From Toxonevra muliebris (Eukaryota; Arthropoda; Insecta; Diptera; Pallopteridae), in contig OY829330.1 of the NCBI GenBank assembly GCA_963691655.1, forward strand, positions 4,368,793-4,432,792: a stretch of DNA of 64,000 bases, written 5' to 3'. This document shows positions 54,935-64,000 of this stretch, in pieces. The notes below the pieces were generated by a model. That model did not search any database. It was not told the origin of the DNA and worked only from the letters and a program-made list of their open reading frames with translations. The position numbers and the translations under genes are program-made. Position 1 is the stretch's first letter, and each line of letters starts with the position of its first letter.

Positions 54935-55735
54935 TATTGTGTATACATAAATATTTTAAGGTTTTATATTTGTAAATACTATTTCGAATCAAACTTTGTT
55001 AGTTAGTTTATTTGTTAACTACTTAGTTGTAGTCCTACCGTCAACACAGCTAACTATTAATGCACTTTAATCTAACTTGATACTTGGATTATTTTTAATG
55101 GAGCCAACTGACTATTTTAACATTGCGATGTCCTAAGCAGCAGTCAATTGCTCAACTCTGCATGACTTTTCAAATAACTTAAAGTTAATTGCTTAGAAGT
55201 TAGCTAAAAGTTATCTAATTTATAGTTAGCTTAATATAAAAATACAAAAAAATTATATGCAAAATTAAATCTCTTCAATCAAAAAAGGAAACAAATTTTC
55301 TTGCTATGTTAGTGTACACATAATTCCCATATCAAAAACGGTTGTGGAATATACTTAAATATCAATGGAATAGTGGAACATATCAAAAATTGTTTTCATT
55401 AAAATTTTTGAAATTCAATAAAAAACAAATGCACTTTTTACCTCACTTAACTGCACACGCATGAGACTGAGCAATGATTTTGATTTTACAATGCACAAAA
55501 TTGCAAATAGAAAAAAACAGTTAAATGCTCTTTAAACAGAGATGAGAAAATATATCAAAAACAACAAATCCACTGCACAGAATACGCACGGTTTGATTTT
55601 GGGGAAGCTCTGCTCTACATTGTAGTTAGCTTACAGTTAGGTCATAAAAATTAACTAGAAGTGTGTTATTTTCGTAGTCGTTTTTTTATTGTTTATTGTG
55701 TTAAAACATAATAAACAATAAAAAAAAAATATATA
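54935..55735. other. Probable jockey 3' tail then TTAGC-rich AT sequence
   Basis: No gene is readable. GTTAGC/GTTAGT motifs recur near 55000-55050, 55195-55235 and 55620-55640, perhaps an old inverted-repeat element. Confidence 0.35.
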
Positions 55736-56099
55736 TATACATATATACAGCTACTCACACTCAAAGTTGGGCACCGCGTAAAACTGCGTTACACGTCAAA
55801 AATATAAGTCATGTTAAACATTTTTTTTTAATACATATTATTTTAATATACAATAACCAAAACGATAACATAACAATAAAATTTAATTCAATCACAAATA
55901 AAAAAAATTTCAGCGTTTATGCTTGTAATCCTTTTTATTTTTAAGCCACACTCAAAATGGGACACGTGAAAGATCGTAGGCGAACTTTGGGTTATGGGGA
56001 ATATTTTCGATATTTTGTTGATTAGTCATTGCTCTCAATCACTGCTTGAAAACGTCGTGGCATGCTATCAACTAGTTTTTTGCAGAAAGAAGGCTAAAT
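55736..56099. other. Flank of the Tc1 relic, possible terminal repeats
   Basis: CACACTCAAAGTTGGGCACC near 55755 and CACACTCAAAATGGGACACG near 55950 are related, same-strand sequences that could be terminal or subterminal repeats of the neighbouring Tc1-like element. There is no coding content. Confidence 0.35.
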
Positions 56100-56590
56100 A
56101 TTTTGCCATTCTGCTATAACCGTTTTCTTAAGGCAGTAACGTTCCTTTTAGCCACTCTTTTCTTCAATTCCGCCCACAAGTGTTCTATAACGTAAAGGTC
56201 CGGTGACTGTAGGGGTGTAGCAAGCACTTTAAGGCAGTTATAAAGCAACCAATTCCTTGTATTAAACGACTTATGTTTAGGATCGTTGTCTTGGTGAAAT
56301 ACAAAAGTGTCTTGTATGCCAAGCTTTTCTGTGCTCTCACGAATATTTTCTTTTAAAATGTCAATATAACATTTATCTTCCATTATAGCTTTTACAAAAT
56401 GTATTTTGCCAACATATGACACAAACATGCAACCCCATATCATAAGCGATCCTCCACCATTTTTAATCGTTTTCTTGCTTGCATTGTTCTCAAATTCCTT
56501 ACGCGGCTTTCTCCAGGCAAATCGCTTGCCATCCGGAACGAAAATATTAAATTCGTCTCATCTGTGAAGACGACCTTTGGGCAGAAAAAA
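56100..56590 (-). pseudogene. Tc1-like transposase, catalytic C-terminal half
   Basis: The minus strand reads VVFTDETNLIF (first catalytic aspartate, about 56540-56575), VPDGKRFAWRKPRKEF (about 56490-56535), NGGGSLMIWGCMFVSYVGK (about 56405-56465), FVFHQDNDPKHKS (second aspartate, about 56275-56310) and LQSPDLYVIEHLWAELKKR (catalytic glutamate, about 56155-56210). This is a DD34E domain that cuts and rejoins element ends. The two later catalytic residues keep consensus spacing. At least one frameshift lies near 56540-56560. The N-terminal DNA-binding half was not seen to the right. Confidence 0.92.
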
Positions 56591-56756
56591 CGATTAAAAT
56601 AAAGTATGTAATAAAAATATTTACTCCTAAAAATATGAACTAAGAAATAAAAAACATAACCTTAAAAGTTGCTCAAGAGTTTGCAACACTTTGCATATTA
56701 ATTCACTTAAAAATAGTAAATATATATAACTTAGAAAACGTGTTTTTGGTTTATAC
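56591..56756. other. AT-rich spacer
   Basis: Without recognisable coding sequence, between two minus-strand relics. Confidence 0.4.
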
Positions 56757-57386
56757 TTCATTCCCATCTCATATATTTTTTAAGCTCATTTTTTTCAATT
56801 TTCAGTACTTTAATTTGTTCATCTTTTTCCATTTGTAGCGCTCTTAACTCCAGTTCTTGTTTTTTTTTAAATCAATCAATCAGCCTTTACTTTTTCCTGT
56901 TCTAATTTTATTTTTTTCTCATTCAATGTAAATGCTTTTCCTTTCCCCACTCAAATTTCATCTTAAGCATAGCCGTACGCTCCGCTTGAAAAGCAGCAAG
57001 ATGGGCTGATGATGACTTCGGAAAACTTTTTTTCAATTTTCGGCAAAGTTTTTTGTCTTTTTTGAAAAGGTCGTGGGTGAAGTTTCACAGCACTTCTGAT
57101 GTCTGCGGTGGCAAAAGCGTTGCATTTTCTTGATAAGCACCAATTTTCTCTGAAGGCGAATCTATTTCGACAACCACTACTGAAGTATTTGTGTCTTCAA
57201 TCATCGTCTCAATAAGTAAAGACGGTCCCGGTATCCATACGTTTACAATTTCACTAATTGACTCATTCATAGTTGCCGAATCTCCACTGTCAATTATCAC
57301 GAAGGCACTCTGGTCACGATCCTTTTCTCCTAAAATATCATTGAGCTGATTGTAATGAGGGCACATTTGCGAAATTCTGCCTAAAA
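56757..57386 (-). pseudogene. Myb/SANT-like (trihelix-type) protein, C-terminal exon relic
   Basis: On the minus strand a TTTTTAATTTTAG acceptor-like site (about 57384) precedes ISQMCPHYNQLNDILGEKD, then an acidic linker (NVWIPGPSLLIETMIEDTN), a TGA at about 57085, then in the same frame LFKKDKKLCRKLKKSF, HLAAFQAERTAMLKMKFEW, and in shifted frames LEQEKVKADW and ELELRALQMEKDEQIKVLKI. The order CPxYxxLxxIxG, acidic linker, then a charged coiled coil is typical of Myb/SANT-like DNA-binding proteins, found both as host genes and as the second protein of Harbinger-type transposons. The DNA-binding exon itself was not found upstream. It is stop-containing, hence a pseudogene or element relic. Confidence 0.55.
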
Positions 57387-57473
57387 TTAAAAATTAATTG
57401 AAACAATTGAGAGGCTGAGAGGAAAAGTGGTAAAACTTCTACGTTCAGAAAAAAGTGGAATAACGTTCCTTAA

Positions 57474-57603
57474 CCCAGTAATGTCTAGCGGTGTCTTATG
57501 GCACCTTGTCGCTGAGCCGTTCCTGAACCAGGTTCAAAAACACTTTTTTTCTCAAGTTACTTTTTTGATCTATCTACTTTGGTTCCCGCTCGTCCTTAAT
57601 GTG
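57474..57603 (-). mobile_element. 130-bp TTAA MITE, copy 2 (inverted)
   Basis: TTAA (57470-57473) then CCCAGTAATGTCTAGCGG at the left; CCGCTCGTCCTTAATG near the right end. It is the reverse complement of 38549-38678 with scattered substitutions. The right TTAA has become TAAA. The central palindrome is degraded (GTGTCTTATGGCACC). Confidence 0.85.
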
Positions 57604-57607
57604 TAAA

Positions 57608-58670
57608 ACGGAATAAATCACTATGCTGTTTTTGCTCTGAAAGAATTTATATACCATTTTTGCTCTTACTTTTAAGTCGTTTCGTTTTCCCTCTAAACCG
57701 TATTACTTGTACCGTTCTTGCACTGAGGTACTAAATTATTTCACTTTTGCTCTCATATAAATTTCAGGCCGTTTTTCCTCTCGGGCTGTCATTTAATATT
57801 CGAAAGTAAAATAAAGCCGATTCGTCCTCAGTTCACATTGAATAATAAAATAAATTTCGAATCATGAAATAGTTTTATTTGTGAGAGCCAAATTACTATT
57901 TAAGTTCAGTTTTGATATCGTATATATTGTAATACATCAGCAGAGAATATACAGAGAATGGAAACTTTACCATTACACATGGTGCCAAGTGATTTAGTAG
58001 AGCTACCACAGTTGTGCCAAGCGAATTAGTAGACCTACCTCAGTAGTACCAGTCGAACTAAAAAGTATTGCCGATGTTCATGGTTTTTTGTTACACTTTA
58101 CTATTTTGCCTTACTATTTCTTTTGAGTTGGCTCCTATTGCTATATGTTATATTTTATTGTGTTATCAAAGGTTTCAAAAATTGTTATTTTGTTTTTTTA
58201 GCACACAATCAAAATATTGAAATCGTACCAACTAAGATTTTTTGCTAAAAACTATTTTTATATGTCTAAAAGCGTTATATTCGTAGTTCATTCGATGAAC
58301 AAAACATTATTGCTTACTCATAATTTTTTCATAAAAACCAAACTGAATAGATGCCTGATTTCATTTATTATTATATTTATTTACCAATAAGTTCACAGAA
58401 GTAAGAATCAAAAGTTTTAATTGAATGAATTTTATTTAGTACAATTTTTGATAAACCGTACTTTTTTGCATACATTTTCGCTTTATTAGCACGGCAATAC
58501 ATATCCATGAATATTATTCACCTCGCCAAAAATATTGGATTATCTTTTTATTTTGCGTGAATAATTTTATAATATTAATAGTGACTAAACAGTTTTTTTC
58601 AAAACCAATAATTTATATTTAATTGTGGATAAACAGTTTTTTTCAAAACTTAAAATTTATAAAATAAAAA
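57608..58670. repeat. Intergenic with two tandem-repeat patches
   Basis: At 57981-58060 a 32-bp unit (GTGCCAAGTGATTTAGTAG...) is repeated two and a half times. At about 58590-58660 TAAACAGTTTTTTTCAAAAC occurs twice, 40 bp apart. TTTTGCTCT motifs recur loosely at 57625-57790. No gene is recognised. Confidence 0.6.
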
Positions 58671-58672
58671 AA

Positions 58673-58745
58673 AATGCCTCATCAGAAAAAATGTGTGGTC
58701 GGGTGCAGTGGAAGCAGCACCTTCTATGAAATACCCTATGAAATA
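58673..58745 (+). pseudogene. Possible THAP-type zinc finger N-terminus
   Basis: ATG at about 58673 opens MPHQKKCVVGCSGSS then TFYEIP. A C-x3-C pair near the start followed by an F-x-x-P-type motif is the opening of THAP domains, DNA-binding fingers found in P-element transposases and host regulators. The remaining zinc ligands (Cx2H) and the AVPTIF-like box are not visible; the frame soon degenerates. Few residues are matched, so this could be chance. Confidence 0.3.
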
Positions 58746-58869
58746 CTATATAAAAATTATAAGACGAGCGCATTTGATATTGTCGTTTTATTGTGTTAAC
58801 ACTATCACTTTGTATGTCCATTATTTCACATTAATTCACATTAATGTACATGAAATGTATGTAGAAAGA

Positions 58870-59157
58870 AATAAAATACAGAAGAGTACACACAGAATCT
58901 ATTAATCTCTTCAAATAATAAACACTACGATTGTACCACACTAACTCGTCTTCCACCTCACTACAGCAATATCCATAATCCAAGCCGAGCACAAGTTCAC
59001 ATCCCCAACCTACATTTACTAAATTGCTCACTTCCATAATATTCAATGATTTTTGGTCCTTTGTTTCTTCTTCAGCTATAGTCCAGTGTGGGTCTGCTAT
59101 GATGGCGGCCAACGCTCTGCCTTCATTTACAAAATTTGTTGCACTTACTGAAAACAA
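58870..59157 (-). pseudogene. Exon-like open frame of unknown family
   Basis: On the minus strand TTATTTGTTTTCAG is followed by an open frame of about 95 codons with non-random composition, including VNEGRALAAIIADPHW, NIMEVSNLVNVGWGCEL and YCCSEVEDELVWYN. A further minus segment at about 59345-59230 shows another acceptor-like TCATTGCAG and EERKNEKDGLRQ-like text. I do not recognise the protein. It could be a decayed host gene or an element exon. No start codon or full exon chain could be built. Confidence 0.35.
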
Positions 59158-59957
59158 ATAACAAATTTTTGGTTTAGAACAAGAGAATAGCTCCGTTTTG
59201 TTTGGTTACTTATTTTTCTACGTATTTCCGCTTTCACCAAGCTGAAATTTCTGTTCTAATCGCATTTGCATATATTGTTTTACTGGCGCAGTCCATCCTT
59301 CTCATTTTTGCGCTCCTCTATGTTGATAATGAAAATGTCTGCCTGCAATGATAAAGAAATATATTGTTGTATAATTTATTATCGTTTAAATTAAAGAATA
59401 TTGCAAAAATACTTACTTTTGCATTCAATTTAGAAAATGAGAAAATTTAATCAGCTGATTTATTTTTCACCACCAACAACAACAAAACTGAGGTGAACTT
59501 ACATATATGTCTGTCCGCAATAGCGACATGAAAAACGCAAGTTTTTCAAAAAATTGGGAGGAAGAGGAAGACTTTCTATTCTCTGTATATTCTCTGACAT
59601 CAGTATATGTCTTTTACGTTACAGTCGTGCGCATATTTTCGCAAATATATCGAAAATATCCCTTGAAACCATTCAATGGACAATGAAAATTTGTTTAACT
59701 TTTGACGTTTCGAAGATATCAGTTTTATGCGGTCTTTAACGGTACATTTTTTGGAAGTGAGTTTCGAGGTAGCTCTACATTTTGAAAAAAATTAGCAAAC
59801 TTTCCATTTTATTTGGAAGTTCCTGATATTTTTGGTATTTTTTTTAATTTTTGTGCAAAATTGGAAAATGATTGAAAATATGTGAATAATATTCTAGTAA
59901 CTACCCAAAGACGCATTATACCTGATTTACATCAACCACTTTCATCTTTCAAATAAC
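59158..59957. other. Intergenic, no gene recognised
   Basis: AT-rich. Apart from the exon-like text at 59230-59345 noted above, nothing codes. Confidence 0.4.
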
Positions 59958-61516
59958 CTTTAATCAAAGATCTTAATAATATAAAGATGTCTCACTCCAT
60001 GCATTTATTTGTCCGCATAAAAATTTATGTTAATTCAGAAAGAGAAAATATTATTTGAAAAGCAAAACCAAGAGAGTTACAAGTAAAGTAAGACACCAAA
60101 GAGTAAGTTTTTTTGTTTGTTGTTGCTTTGCAAAATATCAACTACACAAATTTCAAATTTGTCAAAGCATAGGCAAAGAAATTTTTTGAAATATCGTGAA
60201 ATTGTCGTCTGTACTCGTATATACTGACGAAATATCAAAGCACAAATTACAAATGAAGTGAATTTGTACCTACACACCAGGGATGCCAACCCATTTTTTA
60301 TTTCTCCCCGATAACTCTCGCGAAATTCCCCGATTTTCGACCGAATTCCCCGCACCGGTGTAATTTCATATTATAACAGTACGATACGCACTTCTCATAT
60401 AAACATTTTATGCAAACGAAAAATACCCTTTACGTAGGATTAGAGTTACTCTCGGTCAGAGTTATTTTAAGGTGCCCTGCACTTTCTTGGTTAAAATTTT
60501 TTTTTTATCAATTTTTCCTGGATTGATAAATTGATAAAAAAAATATTCTGACATCTATTTAAAGGCTTCAAGTACAAGAAAAATTGTGTAATAATTAAAA
60601 AAAATTATGTAAAGGGTTTTTTCATGGAAGACGTTTTGAAAATCGTCAAACGCAATGGCGTGCGTGATTGCAGCTCACTGGAATATCTAAAAAAATACCA
60701 TTAGAAAAATTATTAAGATTATTTTAAAAATAGTTTTTTCAAAAATTGGACTTTTTTCGTAAAAATAAAATTACAAATTAAGGAAAGAATTAACCAAACT
60801 TACATCCTGGGGCCATTGTAATGTGGAAGAACATATTTGAATTTCAGTTATAGCGCACGCCAATGGAAAAACCTTGTTTTGAGAAAAACTGGTTTAAAAT
60901 TTTGACTATCGCTTTTAAACATATAAAATATACTTCTTCTTCTTTATAGTAGCTGACCATAATTTACAAGTTTATAGGTTACAGTCACCAAGGACTAACA
61001 GTTATTAATTAGAAGGTGCTGAACAAAGGCACACCTAAGCCTTTCTAAACGGCTGAAAGAGAAACCGAAGCACTGCGCGATCGCGTTGGACTGTCTGAAT
61101 ACTAAACATAAACTGTGTTGCATTAAGCAATGTTTTTATGGTGTTGGTTGCGAATGTGCCAGAATTGTATTTAGGAATATAAAAATATTCTACACTGTTT
61201 GAGGTATTTTAATATTAAAAGCTGAACGGTTTCAAATTCCCCGCAAAAAACAGCTCATTCCCCGATTCCCCACACTAAGTAAAATTCCCCGCAAGTTGGC
61301 ATCGCTGCTACACACAAACATATTTGTTAAAGCATAAGCAAAGAAATTTTGTGTTTTTGAAAATAAATATTTTCTGGTTTCTTTGTACAAATAGCGGCAA
61401 ATATGTGTTTGGATGGTAATGTTATGCCAAACATGCATTCGTGACAACTGTAGAGTAGATCTTATGGAATTTTTAGGAAAAAATAAGCGATCATGAGGAC
61501 ATAGTAATTATTCTAC
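59958..61516 (+). repeat. Large inverted duplication, left arm (with hAT inserted)
   Basis: 59958-60277 plus 61308-61516 is the reverse complement of 63164-63639. Mirrored anchors: AGATCTTAATAATATAAAGA, GTCCGCATAAAAATTT, GTACCTACACAC, AAAGCATAAGCAA, AATATTTTCTGGTTTCTTTG and GGACATAGTAATTATTCTAC. The arm is interrupted by a hAT at 60278-61307. Minus frame 61232-61447 is the counterpart of plus frame 63252-63569; the two share a protein-like stretch (KETRKYLF.KTQNF.AYA) simply because the DNA is duplicated. Confidence 0.85.
60278..61307. mobile_element. hAT-type non-autonomous element with exact 8-bp duplication and paralogous empty site
   Basis: Left end CAGGGATGCCAACCC; right end, reverse complement CAGCGATGCCAACTTGCG. 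CTACACAC is repeated exactly at 60270-60277 and 61308-61315. The duplicated arm at 63375-63382 has a single CTACACAC with no insert, confirming the boundaries. The ends are rich in ATTCCCCG repeats. No transposase frame in 1,030 bp. A second copy, lacking ends, is at 25285-26010. Confidence 0.93.
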
Positions 61517-62519
61517 ATCAAAGTACATATCATAGATGAGCAATTAGTATCTGTAAGAGTAATAAAAAACAATTTAATAATGCTTTATTTATTTTTTTTT
61601 CTTTGTTGTTGTTCGCTTGATTGCGATTTTACGCGAAGGAAAAAAAGCGAGAAAAATCTTCGTAAAATTATCGTGTGCATTCGTACGTACTGACGAAATA
61701 TCAAAGCGCAGATGCACTGATTACTGGGAAATCGCCATTATATTGAAGTTACAAAAAACTTATAAAAAAAGTTTTGACTTGAAACAAATCTTTTTACATT
61801 TATATGCTCTCAGATCATTCTATTATAGCATCAACATTGTTGTTTAACGTTCAAACTTAAAAGTTGGTGGCTGATCATATGACAAAATTTCCAGTTTCTA
61901 TCTCAAAAATTTCTCTTTCGACGTCAATCTGAATTGTGCCATCACGACTCACAAAGTTAGTTAAAATAATATGTAGATATATTCTTATTTATTCCACGAA
62001 TGCACCCAAGATTTCCTCGATAGCTTGTCTGATTGCTCGGAAGTCAGCCCAAATAATCTGCTAGGGTACCTAAACTCTACGGGGTGGGTTTAGAAAGAGT
62101 CCATCATTAATTCCAGTTCGGAGAGGAAGCGGTTCCAAAACGGCGCTACAGTGCTAATTGTGATTCACAGTGGGTATTCTGTGGATCAGCCGCGTTAACC
62201 AACCGCACCCAAGGGATCAAAATATTTTCAATTGTTTGGGCCTTGATCACAAGTTATCACTCGTATTCTTAAAAGCATTTCTGTTGCAATCTGTGTGCTA
62301 TTTAATAAGTATATTTGTTTTTTTAATATGGCCCTTAATGGAAGTTTCTGGAACAACATAATTAAAAACTAATATCCATTTGTAAAATATGCCCCTCAGT
62401 ATAAAAGTTTATTAGTTCGCTTGTAGCTTAAATATTCCAATGAATCTATAACATCGACTAAAATATTATAACTCAAATTCCTCCGAATTACAACTTCCTC
62501 AAACATTAAAACATCCTTT
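61517..62519. other. Spacer of the inverted duplication, with a partial third arm copy
   Basis: 61600-61705 (TTTGTTGTTGTTCGCTTGAT and CTGACGAAATATCAAAGC) repeats part of the left arm (about 60110-60235) in the same orientation. 62000-62230 is GC-richer than its surroundings, without a recognised gene; the frame 62170-62361 has no domain. Confidence 0.5.
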
Positions 62520-62846
62520 CAGTAGAACACGTTTTCTTTATTACAGGTGCAGGAATTTCCGGTTGCGAGTTTTTTAATTCATTCCATCCATGTAGGTCAG
62601 TTTGTTCGTTGCTTTACCTTTTCGTTGAAAATTAAGTAGACAAGATACGCGAGAAGAGCGAGCAACACAAAATTACAGACTTAGATCATATTTCATGTAA
62701 ATGAATAATTATTTTTCTTTTTCTTTCCATTAAATAAATGCCGTTAATTCGTACTTTTCTTAATTTAACCTCGTTATATCGAAAACCCCTGTAATTCGTA
62801 AACAATTGCTGGTTCCTTGCGATTACGAATTATAGGAATTCTACTG
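62520..62846. mobile_element. Possible pogo-like MITE
   Basis: The left end CAGTAGAACACGTTTTC (62520) and the right end, reverse complement CAGTAGAATTCCTATAATTC (62846), share the CAGTAGAA start seen in pogo/Tigger elements. The right side abuts TA; the left side does not (TT), so the left boundary is less sure. Near the right end ATTACGAATT occurs inverted relative to TAATTCGTAA. It is non-coding. Confidence 0.5.
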
Positions 62847-62848
62847 TA

Positions 62849-63163
62849 TTATGAAAAAATAAGTTGAGGTCGATATTTAATAGATGCTTTATGTGAATAA
62901 TCTTTTTTAATTTTAGTATTTTTGAATATATTTTATTGCATTTGCTTAAGTTTTCGAAAAAAAAAATTTACTAGTTAAATCATCTAATTTGATGGGTTAT
63001 TTTTTTCTGTTTTACTTTCATTAATTTTTATATAATTCATATAACCCATTTATGTATATATTTTGTTATGAAAAATAAATCTTAAAATCGTTAATAAAAT
63101 ATTTTATGTTATTAAATTATTATTAAACCTACAAATACTACCCGTCTATATCGACGTAGAATC
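62849..63163. other. AT-rich spacer
   Basis: Nothing recognisable; it separates the MITE from the right arm of the inverted duplication. Confidence 0.4.
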
Positions 63164-63639
63164 GTAGAATAATTACTATGTCCAAATGACCGCTTATTTT
63201 TTTCTACTTCTTCCTAAAAATTCCATATAATCTACTCTACATTTGCCATGAATGCATATTTTGCATAACATTGCCGTTCATACACACATTTGCCGCTGCT
63301 TGCACAAAGAAACCAGAAAATATTTATTTCCAAAAACACAAAATTTTATTGCTTATGCTTTTACAAAGATGTTTGTGTGTAGGTACAATTGCACTTCGTT
63401 TGTAATCGTGAGTATTTACGAGTACACACAATTTTACGATGATTTATTTTACTTTTTTGCAGCCTCGCGTTTTCGCCAACAACAGCAAAGAAAAAAATGT
63501 TCTCTTTGGCTTTCTGCTGTTTTGATTTCATATGTTACTCTTATATGGATTTATTATAAATCCGAATAGAAATTTTTATGCGGACAAGCAAATGTATGGG
63601 AGTGAGACATCTTTATATTATTAAGATCTTTGCTTTAAT
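63164..63639 (-). repeat. Large inverted duplication, right arm (empty hAT site)
   Basis: Reverse-complement partner of 59958-61516 without the hAT. The pre-insertion sequence, read on the minus strand, is GTACCTACACACAAACAT across 63372-63386. The 105-codon plus frame 63252-63569 has no domain and is probably fortuitous. Confidence 0.85.
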
Positions 63640-63705
63640 GCTTGCCTTACAACATTTTCGCATTTTGCGTTTGAACTGCAAATTTAGTATTAACTTAACT
63701 CATTT

Positions 63706-63885
63706 CATGACGGTCTCGATAGTCTAGCAGGTAGTGCACTAGATTTTCATCCAGGAGGTTCGTATTCGATTCCCGTCTTATTCTGGTGGATCATTTTTAT
63801 AACCTTTTTATATTCACTATCAATATGAAGAGTATGAGAATTATAAGAAAGTGTACAAGTACACACCTTGATTGGTAATGGTTGC
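63706..63885 (+). repeat. tRNA-derived SINE, second family member
   Basis: GTCTCGATAGTCTAGCAGGT and TCGTATTCGATTCCCGTCTT are the box A- and B-like motifs. The body matches the minus-strand copy at 20530-20730 through ACTATCAATATGAAG, GAGAATTATAAGAA, GTGTACAAGTACACACCTTG and GATTGGTAATGG. Confidence 0.8.
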
Positions 63886-63886
63886 A

Positions 63887-63968
63887 TTCAGAAGACACAC
63901 CGGAGGCTCAACATGTTGAGATTAAATTCGCTTCTGCTACGTATATACATTTTGTGTCTTCTGAATGG
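63887..63968. repeat. 15-bp perfect inverted repeat after the SINE
   Basis: CATTCAGAAGACACA and TGTGTCTTCTGAATG are exact reverse complements about 50 bp apart. They may be ends of a very short MITE starting where the SINE stops. The window ends soon after. Confidence 0.75.
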
Positions 63969-64000
63969 CATGATGGATCATTTGACAAATTTTTGAGAAA

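Noticed and set aside
42508..56590. The Tc1 N-terminal (42.5 kb) and C-terminal (56.1 kb) relics as two halves of one rearranged element
   Set aside because: Opposite strands and 13 kb apart; both include the first catalytic aspartate region with different wording (WSDKS versus FTDET), so they are different copies.
57085..57366. Intact small acidic protein gene
   Set aside because: The frame continues past a stop with family-consistent text and is preceded by an acceptor-like site, so it is a fragment of a larger broken gene.
63252..63569. 105-codon plus-strand ORF as a conserved protein because a similar frame occurs at 61232-61447
   Set aside because: The similarity is explained by the inverted DNA duplication; the frames differ in length and are not selectively maintained as far as I can see.

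Overview
This window looks like accessory, repeat-dominated chromatin from an insect, most likely a true fly (Diptera; species not identifiable by eye). It is AT-rich, and I found no intact protein-coding gene and no convincing functional tRNA or rRNA gene. Recognisable coding sequence consists of broken mobile-element genes: I/R1/LOA-like and jockey-like non-LTR retrotransposons, a BEL/Pao integrase, Tc1-like and mariner transposases, and an ORF1-like coiled-coil protein. A few decayed segments could be host genes or transposon accessory genes: a Myb/SANT-like coiled-coil protein, a THAP-like start and an exon-like ORF.

Layout. 0-11 kb: non-LTR relics, a TA-flanked long-inverted-repeat Tc1-like element (2.80-4.00 kb), and a BEL/Pao integrase split by a non-LTR insertion (6.4-8.2 kb). 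11-19 kb: a ~2.7 kb long-inverted-repeat element enclosing a relic of an uncharacterised arthropod protein family, a (TA)n-seated MITE, and tRNA-like SINE pieces. 19-26 kb: a TTAA-flanked piggyBac-like element holding two SINEs and a foldback element, then two jockey fragments. 26-33 kb: copies of a dispersed tRNA-containing repeat and a GCTCC-rich hAT element. 33-43 kb: CCCAGCGG-ended repeats, TTAA MITEs, a perfect 29-bp hairpin, mariner and ORF1 relics, and a hAT with an exact 8-bp target duplication inside a second piggyBac-like copy. 43-52 kb: a ~1.3 kb inverted-repeat element with nested LTR-like and MITE sequences, a TAA-flanked Harbinger-like MITE with an empty site elsewhere in the window, a second hAT copy nearly identical to the one at 30 kb, and a motif-repeat cluster. 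52-64 kb: an interrupted jockey copy, a hAT at its 3' end, Tc1 and Myb-like relics, and a large inverted duplication one arm of which carries a hAT while the other keeps the empty site.

The parts do not form a pathway. They record successive nested insertions, several resolved to the base by target-site duplications and paralogous empty sites. The strongest candidate for something undescribed is the 11.3-14.0 kb inverted-repeat element with its uncharacterised protein relic. All calls are by eye, without alignment or database search.
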